Assembly (NCBI GenBank): GCA_041603235.1
Contig: JBFIES010000001.1
Location: 310,001 to 374,000, forward strand
Direction: 5' to 3'
DNA from: Panacagrimonas sp041603235
GTDB lineage: Bacteria > Pseudomonadota > Gammaproteobacteria > Nevskiales > Nevskiaceae
DNA: 64,000 nt
The notes below the pieces were generated by a model. The model was not told the origin of the DNA and searched no databases. It saw only the letters and a list, made by a program, of their open reading frames with translations. Shown here piece after piece: positions 53,974-62,877 of the stretch (positions within the stretch are counted from its first letter, which is position 1; every line of letters begins with the position of its first letter). The position numbers and the translations under genes were made by a program.

Positions 53974-56187
53974 TCAGGCCAGCATCATGGCCTCGACCGA
54001 GCGCAGACCCCGCGGGAGGTAGTTGCCGCGACTGGCGCGGGCGCCCACATAGGCATCCAGATCAGACGACTTGAGCGTGAGCGTGCGCTTTCCGCAAATC
54101 AGGGTCACGGCGCCGCTTGCCGGGACCACGGTACTGGCCACGATGCGATCCTGGTCACGTACCGAAATCAGCTTGTTGCCCTTGCCCTTGGCCAGTTCCG
54201 GAAGTTCTGAAATCGGGAACACCAGCAGGCGACCTTCGGCCGTGGCAATGACATAGCGATCTGTTGCCGGGTCATGGACGCGCGAGGGTTGCAGCGGCGT
54301 GGTCTTGAGCGTGATGCAGGCCTTGCCGGCTCGTTGCCGAGAAGCCATCTCGCCCAGCCGCACAACAAAGCCATAGCCTTCCTCTGAGCCCACTACATAA
54401 CGCTCGTTCTCGTCGCCCAGCATCATCGCCACCATGCGCGCGCCAGCACCCAGTTCAAGCTTGGTTGTGACTGGCTCGCCCTGGGAGCGTGCAGAGGGAA
54501 GCTCCCTGGGATTCAGGGTGAAGCTGCGCCCGTTTGATCCGAGCAGGATCAGGGTCTGGTTGGACTTGCCTTGTGCATGCGCAAGATATTCATCGCCAGC
54601 CTTGTAGTTCAAGGCTGTGGGATCGAGGTCGTGCCCCTTGCCTGCACGAATCCACCCCGCCCGTGACAAGACCACCGTCATTGCTTCGGCCGGAATGATT
54701 TCTTCCACGGACATGGCCTGCGCCGGTGGCCGCGCCCTGATCAGGCAGCGCCGGTCATCACCATACTTCTTCGCATCTTCCTTGAGCTCTTCACCGATCA
54801 GCTTCTTGAGCTTCTCGTCATCGCCCAGCAACTCTTCCAGGCGCTGACGCTCTGCCTTGAGTTCGTCCTGCTCGCCCTGGATGCGCATTTCCTCGAGCTT
54901 CTGCAGGTGCCGCAACTTGAGGTCGAGAATCCATTCAGCCTGCACATCAGAAAGCGCGAAGGTGCTGATCAACTTGGCCTTGGGGTCTTCCTCAAAGCGG
55001 ATGATGCGAATGACCTCATCGATATTGAGGTAGGCAATCATCAAGCCTTCAAGAATATGCAGGCGATCGTTGACCTTGTTGAGTCGATGATTGAGCCGCC
55101 GGGTCACGGTCCTGAAGCGGTATTCCAACCACTCGGTCAGGATGTCTTTCAGGTTCTTGACCTGTGGCCGCCCGTCCAGCCCGATCATGTTGAGATTGAC
55201 GCGAACGCTCTTTTCCAGATCGGTTGTTGCAAACAGATGCGCCATCAGGCTCTCTGCATCCACTCGGTTGGATCGCGGAATGATGACAACGCGCGTCGGG
55301 TTTTCGTGATCTGACTCGTCGCGCAGATCTTCCACCAGCGGCAACTTCTTGGCCCGCATCTGCTCGGCAATCTGTTCCTGGATCTTGCTCGGCGATACCT
55401 GATGCGGCAGCGCGGACAGGATGATGTGGCCGGTCTCCTCGTCGCGCTCCCAGCAAGCACGCGTCCGGATCATGCCGTTACCGGTCTGATAAACCTTGAG
55501 CAGGTCATGCGGCTCTGAAACGATCTCACATCCGGTCGGGAAATCCGGCCCCGGCACCATCTCGAACAGCGTGTCGATGTGCGCGTTGGGAAACTTCAGA
55601 AGGTGCAGGCAGGCCTTGACCAGTTCACGCAGGTTGTGTGGCGGAATGTCCGTTGCCATGCCCACCGCAATGCCCGTGGTGCCATTGACCAGCACATTGG
55701 GAAGACGCGCTGGCAACAGCTTGGGCTCATCCATGGTGCCGTCAAAATTGGGCGACCAATCCACCGTGCCCTGCCCGAGTTCGGCGAGCAGGCTCTGTGC
55801 GTAGATGCCAAGCCGCGACTCGGTGTAGCGCATTGCAGCGAAGGATTTAGGGTCGTCCGGCGAGCCCCAGTTACCCTGGCCATCCACCAGCGGATAGCGA
55901 TAACTGAAAGGCTGGGCCATGGTCACCATGGCCTCGTAGCAAGCCGAGTCACCGTGCGGATGGAATTTGCCGATGACATCACCCACCGTGCGCGCAGACT
56001 TCTTGTGCTTGGCTCCCACACCAAGGCTCAGTTCGGACATCGCATACACGATGCGCCTTTGCACCGGTTTGAGTCCGTCCGCTACATGCGGCAGGGCTCG
56101 GTCCAGAACCACGTACATGGAATAGTCGAGATACGCTTTCTCGGCGAACTCGCGAAGGGGAATGCGTTCGGTATCGTAGGTCTGCAT
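53974..56187 (-). CDS. parC: DNA topoisomerase IV subunit A
   Basis: The protein has 737 residues from ATG 56187; a TTG three codons upstream is less likely. The catalytic tyrosine lies in AAMRYTESR, and the quinolone region GDSACYEAMVTMAQPFSYRYP has Ser and Glu at the usual resistance sites, so a sensitive type is expected. The C-terminal half is a beta-pinwheel. It decatenates daughter chromosomes with ParE, whose gene is not in the window. htpX follows by 94 bases. Confidence 0.96.
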   Translation of the reverse strand: MQTYDTERIPLREFAEKAYLDYSMYVVLDRALPHVADGLKPVQRRIVYAMSELSLGVGAKHKKSARTVGDVIGKFHPHGDSACYEAMVTMAQPFSYRYPLVDGQGNWGSPDDPKSFAAMRYTESRLGIYAQSLLAELGQGTVDWSPNFDGTMDEPKLLPARLPNVLVNGTTGIAVGMATDIPPHNLRELVKACLHLLKFPNAHIDTLFEMVPGPDFPTGCEIVSEPHDLLKVYQTGNGMIRTRACWERDEETGHIILSALPHQVSPSKIQEQIAEQMRAKKLPLVEDLRDESDHENPTRVVIIPRSNRVDAESLMAHLFATTDLEKSVRVNLNMIGLDGRPQVKNLKDILTEWLEYRFRTVTRRLNHRLNKVNDRLHILEGLMIAYLNIDEVIRIIRFEEDPKAKLISTFALSDVQAEWILDLKLRHLQKLEEMRIQGEQDELKAERQRLEELLGDDEKLKKLIGEELKEDAKKYGDDRRCLIRARPPAQAMSVEEIIPAEAMTVVLSRAGWIRAGKGHDLDPTALNYKAGDEYLAHAQGKSNQTLILLGSNGRSFTLNPRELPSARSQGEPVTTKLELGAGARMVAMMLGDENERYVVGSEEGYGFVVRLGEMASRQRAGKACITLKTTPLQPSRVHDPATDRYVIATAEGRLLVFPISELPELAKGKGNKLISVRDQDRIVASTVVPASGAVTLICGKRTLTLKSSDLDAYVGARASRGNYLPRGLRSVEAMMLA

Positions 56188-56290
56188 GCGACTCAATTGT
56201 CTGTATTGGACGCCACGCGGATTGCGCGGGCGTCACTCATTCCAAAGGATAAATGGAGGAATGTTTGAAAAAACATTCCGGCCTTCTCAA

Positions 56291-56776
56291 TCAGGCGACT
56301 TCGACCATACGCGGACGATGTGCCATGCCAAAACCATGACCGTGCTCCAGCAGGTATTCCAGCCACTTGCCGAGCATCATGTTGCGCCGCCATTGACCGC
56401 CGAGAAACTCACCGGCCTTGGGGTCACCCTCTACCTGTGCCTGCCACGGCGGGCGATGACTGCACTCAAGTGCTTCTGCAACACCCGCATCACGATAGGC
56501 ACGGACACGAATATCAGGCTGTCGGCGCACGCCAGCAGAATCAACAAACTCGTAGGTGATGCGCAAGGTCAAGGTGTAGCGGTCCCGCTCCATCACTTTC
56601 AGGTGGAGCGGGAAATCCGAATCGGAGCGTGACACGGCGTCCTCGAAAGGAACATCCAGTTCGGGAATCAGCCGCTGCAACAAGCGATAGTTGGCTTCGT
56701 ACAACTCCATCAGGTGAGCAAGGTGCCGCGGCTTTCCGCAGCAGGGGCACAAAGCATGTTCAAGCTCTTCGATCAT
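56291..56776 (-). CDS. DUF1249 (YqiB-like) protein
   Basis: The protein has 161 residues from ATG 56776. A CPCC pair near the N-terminus (residues 10-13) and the segment LMELYEANYRLLQRLIPEL match DUF1249. The C-terminus NMMLGKWLEYLLEHGH is typical. The function is unknown; in E. coli yqiB lies in the tolC-nudF-yqiB-cpdA cluster, which is not present here. It is divergent from pgm with a 97-base gap. Confidence 0.9.
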   Translation of the reverse strand: MIEELEHALCPCCGKPRHLAHLMELYEANYRLLQRLIPELDVPFEDAVSRSDSDFPLHLKVMERDRYTLTLRITYEFVDSAGVRRQPDIRVRAYRDAGVAEALECSHRPPWQAQVEGDPKAGEFLGGQWRRNMMLGKWLEYLLEHGHGFGMAHRPRMVEVA

Positions 56777-56873
56777 GTGTCGACTATCCCCAAGGCTGAT
56801 GCCGCGCGCAAGTCTTGATTTTCCTGCATGGTCTGTAGCAAGAATGAAACCACGCCCCGGAGAAGTGAACGAC

Positions 56874-58505
56874 ATGGCACTGCGCGAAATCAGCTTCAAA
56901 GCCTTTGATGATCAGAAGCCGGGAACGGCGGGCCTGCGCAAGAAAGTCGCTGTATTCCAGCAGCCGCACTACCTGGAAAGCTTCCTGCAGTCCATCTTCG
57001 ACCTCGACCCTGTCCTCAAGGGCGCCAGCCTTGTCATTGGTGGTGATGGCCGCTACCACAACCGTCAGGCCATTCAGACCGCAATTTCCATGGCCTCGGC
57101 CAACGGGGTGCGCAAGGTCATCGTGGGTCAGGCTGGCTTGCTTTCAACACCGGCCGCTTCACATCTGATCCGCGCGCGTGGCGCGGCCGGCGGTTTCGTC
57201 CTGACCGCCAGCCACAATCCGGCGGGCCCTAAAGGCGACTTTGGCATCAAATACAACGTTGCTGGCGGCGGTCAGGCGCCTGAAGCCCTGACAGACAGGA
57301 TTTTTGACTACAGCAAGAACCTGAAGCGCTATCGTCTGTACGACCATGCCTCCGTTGATCTAGATCGCAAAGGACTGCAGTCGGTGGGCGACATGGATGT
57401 CGAGGTGGTGGACAGCGTCGACGACTACGCCGCGCACATGCAGACCCTGTTCGATTTCGATCGCATTCGCGCATGGTTCGAGGCCGGTCATCGCATGCGA
57501 TTCGACGCTATGCATGCGGTCACTGGGCCATACGCGCAGAAAATTTTCGTCGACATGCTGGGCGCGCCATTGGACGCGGTCCAGAACGCTAGTCCGCTGG
57601 AAGATTTTGGCGGCGGGCATCCGGACCCCAATCTGATTCACGCCCGGCATCTGGTAGATCTGATGAATTCAGACCAGCCTCCTGATCTGGGCGCAGCCAG
57701 CGATGGCGATGGCGACCGCAACATGATTCTCGGACCCAATATTTTTATTTCACCGGGCGACTCACTGGCCATGCTGTGTGAGCATCTGGACAAACTGCCC
57801 GGCTACCGGCGCGGCCTCTCTGGCGTGGCCCGCTCCATGCCGACTTGCCGCGCAGTGGACCACGTTGCCAAGGCAATGCACATTCCCTGTTACGAGACCC
57901 CCACCGGCTGGAAGTTTTTTGCCAATCTGCTGGATGCAGACCGCATCACGCTGTGCGGCGAAGAGAGTTTCGGGACCTCTTCTATGCACGTACGCGAGAA
58001 AGACGGTGTCTGGGCGGTGCTGGCCTGGCTCAATGTCTTGGCCAGTACTGGCATGTCTGTCACCCAGATCGCGCAACAGCACTGGAAGCGTTTTGGCCGA
58101 CACTACTATGTGCGTCACGACTATGAAGACTTGTCGAGCAGTATCGCAACACAGGTCATGCAACATCTCGCGGGTGAATTGAGTGACCTGCCCGGAAAGA
58201 ATTTCGGCGATTACACGGTCACTACTGCTGATGAGTTTTCCTACCGCGATCCTGTCGACAGCAGCCTGGCCGTCAATCAGGGCCTGCGGGTAGTGTTCGG
58301 AGATGACGCGCGCATCATCGTCCGCCTCTCGGGCACTGGCACCTCAGGCGCAACACTACGCCTCTATCTGGAGCGCTACGAAATGCACGAGTCTGCGCTC
58401 AACTGGGGTACGAGCGATGCACTGGCGCCACTGGTCAGTATTGCGGAACAAATAGTGCAGGTGCGCCGGATCAGCCAGCGTTCGGCGCCGAGCGTCATCA
58501 CCTGA
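56874..58505 (+). CDS. pgm: Phosphoglucomutase, alpha-D-glucose type
   Basis: The protein has 543 residues from ATG 56874 (GGAG upstream). The phosphoserine loop is TASHNPAGPKGDFGIKYN (the Ser of SHN), the metal loop is D-G-D-G-D-R and the phosphate-binding loop near the end is RLSGTGTSGATLR. It interconverts glucose-1-phosphate and glucose-6-phosphate. This is the eukaryote-like long form, as in Agrobacterium and some gammaproteobacteria. Confidence 0.95.
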   Translation: MALREISFKAFDDQKPGTAGLRKKVAVFQQPHYLESFLQSIFDLDPVLKGASLVIGGDGRYHNRQAIQTAISMASANGVRKVIVGQAGLLSTPAASHLIRARGAAGGFVLTASHNPAGPKGDFGIKYNVAGGGQAPEALTDRIFDYSKNLKRYRLYDHASVDLDRKGLQSVGDMDVEVVDSVDDYAAHMQTLFDFDRIRAWFEAGHRMRFDAMHAVTGPYAQKIFVDMLGAPLDAVQNASPLEDFGGGHPDPNLIHARHLVDLMNSDQPPDLGAASDGDGDRNMILGPNIFISPGDSLAMLCEHLDKLPGYRRGLSGVARSMPTCRAVDHVAKAMHIPCYETPTGWKFFANLLDADRITLCGEESFGTSSMHVREKDGVWAVLAWLNVLASTGMSVTQIAQQHWKRFGRHYYVRHDYEDLSSSIATQVMQHLAGELSDLPGKNFGDYTVTTADEFSYRDPVDSSLAVNQGLRVVFGDDARIIVRLSGTGTSGATLRLYLERYEMHESALNWGTSDALAPLVSIAEQIVQVRRISQRSAPSVIT

Positions 58506-58817
58506 GGGTTTTTCACCACACACAACCGCCAGACGATGCCGCTTGTCAGCTAAAGACCACTCCGAGCTTCGCCCGTGTTGAAGATCGAGGCTTCGCTTTA
58601 TTGAAGGGATGACGCGATGATTGCCCCGGGCCATTCGTTGCTTGGCCGTACTCACATGAGACCGGCCCGTTGAGGATCAGAGTCACTCTGGGGACTTGTG
58701 GTCCTCGAACGCGATCTGGCACTCGGTGAGCGGCGAACTTTATCCACGCGTTTCTTTGCTGTCGGCAAACGCACTCTTGGATTCTCGATTCGTGCGCTGT
58801 CAGCAAGAGGGCTGAGC
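58506..58817. other. Interval before the diguanylate cyclase gene
   Basis: These 312 bases hold no supported gene. An in-frame leader from 58698 to the chosen start reads as non-coding. The promoter of the diguanylate cyclase gene must lie here, but I cannot pick convincing boxes. Confidence 0.45.
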
Positions 58818-59885
58818 ATGAAGCCAACGGACCAGACGCTTATCGAGAAGATGCGGATCACAGAAGTGGATATCGCTTCTCGAAAATCCCTGCTCGGCTT
58901 TGGAGACGATGACGTCGAAGCGCTCATCGAAGTGAAGTCCCTCATCGAGCAGCACATCGAAGAACTGGTTTCCGAATTCTATGCCCGGCAGACCAGCACA
59001 CCGGAGATCGCGGCACTCATTGGAGACGCCGATACGCTTAGTCGCCTGCAGCTCGCGCAACGACGTTATGTGCTGGATTTGTTTGAGGGGCGCTACGGTC
59101 TGGAGTATGTCAATAACAGGCTGCGGATAGGCTTGGTACACAAGCGCATTGGCGTTGAGCCCAAGCTGTATCTATCAGCCGTACACCTGATCAGCTCACT
59201 GTTGGTAGACACCATCACGCTTCGCGCAGAACACAAGCCTCAAGCTGAAGCGGCGATCAGGGCCCTGTTCAAACTGATCAGTTTCGATGTGACCTTGATC
59301 TTTGAGACCTATATTCAGGGCATGGTGTCCGAAGTTGAAGTAGCTAGGAAAAAGACCGAGGAGTATGCACAGGCGCTGCAAGCCACGATCGTCGATCGCA
59401 CCAATCAGCTGCGGACAGACGCACTGACCGGGCTGACTGCGCGTCGCTACCTTGATGAGGGTCTGGCCCGTATCCTTCAATCTGCACGCCGACGCTCTGA
59501 ACCGGTGACGATCGTCTTCATCGACGTCAATGGCTTCAAGAAGATCAATGACAGCTTCGGTCATGTGCATGGAGACGAAGTACTAAAAGGCGTCGGACTG
59601 GCGCTGCGGGAAGTCGCACGCTCAGAGGACATCTGCTCACGATATGGCGGCGACGAGTTCTGCGTGGTTCTGAGCAACAGCACAACAGCCGACGCGGAGA
59701 AAAATTACTGCCAACGTGTACATGACTTGATTGCCCAAAGAATGCCTGGCGTGTCAGTCAGCATGGGGGTTGCGCAAACTGGGCCTCAGGAATTTCTGGA
59801 CATCCCCAATCTCTTCAAAACAGCCGATGAACGCATGTACCAAGAGAAGGCCAAAACCCGCGCTGGCTTGTTACGCGCCGTTTGA
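58818..59885 (+). CDS. Globin-coupled diguanylate cyclase
   Basis: The protein has 355 residues from ATG 58818. A globin-coupled sensor (about 5-165) with a likely heme-binding His108 (IGLVHKRIG) and a coiled linker (about 170-200) precede an intact GGDEF domain (G277-G-D-E-F281, FIDVNGFKKIND as metal/nucleotide site). An inhibitory I-site R268-S-E-D271 sits five residues before GGDEF, so product inhibition is expected. It should make c-di-GMP in response to oxygen, like DosC and other globin-coupled cyclases. It is downstream of pgm but separated by 312 bases. Confidence 0.93.
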   Translation: MKPTDQTLIEKMRITEVDIASRKSLLGFGDDDVEALIEVKSLIEQHIEELVSEFYARQTSTPEIAALIGDADTLSRLQLAQRRYVLDLFEGRYGLEYVNNRLRIGLVHKRIGVEPKLYLSAVHLISSLLVDTITLRAEHKPQAEAAIRALFKLISFDVTLIFETYIQGMVSEVEVARKKTEEYAQALQATIVDRTNQLRTDALTGLTARRYLDEGLARILQSARRRSEPVTIVFIDVNGFKKINDSFGHVHGDEVLKGVGLALREVARSEDICSRYGGDEFCVVLSNSTTADAEKNYCQRVHDLIAQRMPGVSVSMGVAQTGPQEFLDIPNLFKTADERMYQEKAKTRAGLLRAV

Positions 59886-59892
59886 CTCGATC

Positions 59893-62049
59893 CTACTTGC
59901 CCAGCGATGCGATCAGGCTCTGCAGTGCTGACCAGTCCAGCACCGTAACCCCCAGCTTCTCCGCTTTGCGCAACTTGGAGCCGGCCGCATCGCCTGCCAC
60001 CAGATAGTCTGTCTTGGCAGACACAGAACCGGTCACTTTTCCGGCATTGGATTCAATCAATGCTTTGACTTCGTCCCTGCTCACGGGCAGCGTTCCGGTG
60101 ATGACAAACGTCTTGCCGGCAAGGGCACCGTCCTTGCTAACGACGCTCGCCGCTTCAAGCTCTACACCAGCGGCAAACAGCGCCTGCAGCAAGGCCCGGT
60201 GGGCATCGTCGGCAAACCAGCGAATCAGGGAGCGCGCAACTTCAGGCCCGACATCCTCGATCTCCCTGAGTCTTGGATACCGATCCTTGTCCTTGATGTC
60301 CGGATCGTCCGCCGTCTTGGCATCTTCCTCACTGGCCTGAATCAGCGCGTCAAACGTTCCAAAGTGCTCGGCGATGGTCCTTGCAGTGGACTCACCCACC
60401 TCGTTGATCCCCAATGCATAAAGCAATTTAGCGAATCGCGTCTTGCGCGATTTATTGATTGCATCGACCAGGTTCTGGGCCGATTTTTCAGCCATTCTGT
60501 CGAGTTCGACAAGCTGTTCGACGCGCAATGAAAACAGGTCCGCAGGGTTGGCCACCAGCTTCGCCTCGATGAGCTGCGACAGCATTTTTTCGCCAAGACC
60601 TTCAATATCCAGAGCGCGGCGCGACACGAAGTGTTGCAGACCGCCAAGCAGTTGCGCCCTGCAGGTAAGTCCTGCCGTGCAAACCAGATCCGCCAGGGTT
60701 TCCGTCACAGTTTCGCCGCGAACCTGACGCGTTCGGGTAAGCCTTTCGACGGTTGATTTGCAGACCGGGCATTGTTGCGGTGACTCAATTTCCTTCGCGT
60801 CCTGCGGACGCTGGTCTGCGATGACTTCCTTGACCTCGGGAATGACATCCCCGGCGCGGCGCACAATCACGGTGTCGCCGATCATCAGTTGCAAGCGGCG
60901 CACATGATCCATGTTGTGCAGGGTCACGTTGCTGACGGTGACCCCGCCGACGAAGATCGGCTTGAGTCTGGCCACCGGGGTCAACGCACCGGTCCGGCCT
61001 ACTTGGAACTCCACATTTTCCACGACCGTGATGGCTTCTTCGGCAGCGAACTTGTGGGCAATGGCCCACCGCGGCGCTCGCGAAACATTTCCCAGCTCAT
61101 CGCGGCCGGCCAGATCATCGAGCTTGTAGACCACGCCATCAATATCGAACGCCAGTTTCGGGCGACTCATGCCGATACGCTGGTAGTAATCCAGACAACC
61201 GCCTACCCCGCGGACTCGTTCGGCCAACTTGGTGACGGGCAAGCCCCAGGCTTTCAGTTGCTGCAAGACTTCCCAGTGTGTTGCCGGTGCCTGCCAGTCT
61301 TCAAATGCACCCAAACCATAGACGTAAATGGACAAGGGACGCTTTGCCGTCAGGCGCGGGTCCAGCTGACGCAGAGAACCGGCCGCTGCATTTCTCGGAT
61401 TGACAAAAACCTTGTCGCCGTTCTGCTCAGCTTGCTCATTCATACGCTTGAAAGCAGCAAGCGGCATAAAAACTTCACCACGAATTTCCATGCGCGCCGG
61501 AAACGCTTGCCCCGACGTATTGCCCTCTTCACGCAGCTTCAGCGGCAGACTTCTCAATGTGCGCAGATTGCTGGTGATGTCTTCACCACGCGATCCGTCG
61601 CCTCGTGTGGCTCCGCGAACGAACTCGCCGTTCTCATAGGTCAGTGATACGGCGAGCCCGTCCAGTTTGGGCTCCGCAATGTAATCCACTTGTTCCCGCT
61701 CAAGGCCCTCGCGCACACGGCGATCAAAGTCGTGGAGTTCCTTGTGTTGCTCAGCCGCGTCCTGAAGCGTGAGATCGCTGAAGCAATTGTTGAGCGAGAG
61801 CATCGGCTGAAGATGCTCAACTTCTGAAAAGCCCTCTGCAGGCGCGGCGCCCACTCGCTGCGTCGGAGAATCTGGCGTTACCAGATCCGGAAATTCCGAC
61901 TCCAGATCCTGCAACTCCCGAAACAGCCTGTCGTACTCGCTGTCGCTTACGCTGGGCTCATCCAGCACGTAGTAACGATGATTGTGTTCGGCAAGCAGAC
62001 TACGAAGCGTACTGGCGCGCGTCGCGGCAGCAGCAGCTCCTGTACTCAT
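59893..62049 (-). CDS. ligA: NAD-dependent DNA ligase
   Basis: The protein has 718 residues. The active-site KxDG is in AEPKLDGLAV (K adenylated), the C4 zinc finger has CPVC and the later Cys pair, a helix-hairpin-helix region follows, and a BRCT domain (about 640-718) ends the protein. It seals nicks in replication and repair and is essential. It is the third gene of smc-zipA-ligA, 5 bases after zipA. Confidence 0.97.
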   Translation of the reverse strand: MSTGAAAAATRASTLRSLLAEHNHRYYVLDEPSVSDSEYDRLFRELQDLESEFPDLVTPDSPTQRVGAAPAEGFSEVEHLQPMLSLNNCFSDLTLQDAAEQHKELHDFDRRVREGLEREQVDYIAEPKLDGLAVSLTYENGEFVRGATRGDGSRGEDITSNLRTLRSLPLKLREEGNTSGQAFPARMEIRGEVFMPLAAFKRMNEQAEQNGDKVFVNPRNAAAGSLRQLDPRLTAKRPLSIYVYGLGAFEDWQAPATHWEVLQQLKAWGLPVTKLAERVRGVGGCLDYYQRIGMSRPKLAFDIDGVVYKLDDLAGRDELGNVSRAPRWAIAHKFAAEEAITVVENVEFQVGRTGALTPVARLKPIFVGGVTVSNVTLHNMDHVRRLQLMIGDTVIVRRAGDVIPEVKEVIADQRPQDAKEIESPQQCPVCKSTVERLTRTRQVRGETVTETLADLVCTAGLTCRAQLLGGLQHFVSRRALDIEGLGEKMLSQLIEAKLVANPADLFSLRVEQLVELDRMAEKSAQNLVDAINKSRKTRFAKLLYALGINEVGESTARTIAEHFGTFDALIQASEEDAKTADDPDIKDKDRYPRLREIEDVGPEVARSLIRWFADDAHRALLQALFAAGVELEAASVVSKDGALAGKTFVITGTLPVSRDEVKALIESNAGKVTGSVSAKTDYLVAGDAAGSKLRKAEKLGVTVLDWSALQSLIASLGK

Positions 62050-62054
62050 GCCAA

Positions 62055-62870
62055 TCAGGCTCGTTTAGTGGCCGTGGCCCAGTCGTCCACTTCCTTGCGC
62101 AGCGCCTTTTCAAGTGCCTCATCCAGGCGCTCGCGACGAGCATCGTAGATATCGCACTTGAGCTTTGCAGCAAGCGCTCGGGTAGCAACCAGCATATCGT
62201 CCAACGCGACTGCGGGCTGCACTGGACCGGGCAGGCTCAGCACCACGGTCAGGCCCTTTGTCGAAAACGATTCAGCCTGCTCCGGAATGAGCGTACCCGG
62301 CTTCAGCAGGCTGCTCACCGAGAAGATAATCCTGCTTCCGATGGTGCGGTGATAAACCTGACCTTCGCCGAAAGCCAGGCCTTGTTCGCGCAGGGCATCG
62401 TGCAACTGCGGCCCGAGAATGTCGGTTTCTTCAGTAGGCGCCACGATCAGGGCAATGAGTTTTTGTTCATCAGCTGCCGCGGTCTGGCCGGTTGCCGATT
62501 CCTGACGCGGAGTATCCGGCTCTGCCTTGCGTCGTGAAACCGGCGCCTGGCCGGGCAAGGGATGAAGCAGGGTATTCATGGAAGAATCCGGCGGCTCACG
62601 CACCGCGCTTGTCCCGTGCGTGGATGCATCTTCGTACTCACCATTTGCACCGCGAGTGCGCTTGCGGCCCACACCATATTCATCAAACTCGCCATCAGGC
62701 GGCGGGCTCAGAAGGTCCATCTGATTGCCCGATGATTCGCGCTTGCTGAACAAGGTGTGCTTGTCTTCGGCGTCGCCGATGTTGGCACCCGCCCGGCGAC
62801 TCAGAACATACAGCGCCACGACCAGCACGACGCAGACGATCAGCAGTGCCCACTGCAATTCGCCCATCAT
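62055..62870 (-). CDS. zipA: Cell division protein ZipA
   Basis: The protein has 271 residues. An N-terminal membrane anchor (about 5-24) is followed by an acidic and Pro/Gln-rich linker (about 30-130) and the FtsZ-binding domain (about 135-265, with LIALIVAPTEETDILGPQL near its start). It tethers FtsZ to the membrane. A second ATG follows directly; the first has GGAG upstream, overlapping the smc stop region. Confidence 0.94.
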   Translation of the reverse strand: MMGELQWALLIVCVVLVVALYVLSRRAGANIGDAEDKHTLFSKRESSGNQMDLLSPPPDGEFDEYGVGRKRTRGANGEYEDASTHGTSAVREPPDSSMNTLLHPLPGQAPVSRRKAEPDTPRQESATGQTAAADEQKLIALIVAPTEETDILGPQLHDALREQGLAFGEGQVYHRTIGSRIIFSVSSLLKPGTLIPEQAESFSTKGLTVVLSLPGPVQPAVALDDMLVATRALAAKLKCDIYDARRERLDEALEKALRKEVDDWATATKRA

Positions 62871-62877
62871 TAACTCC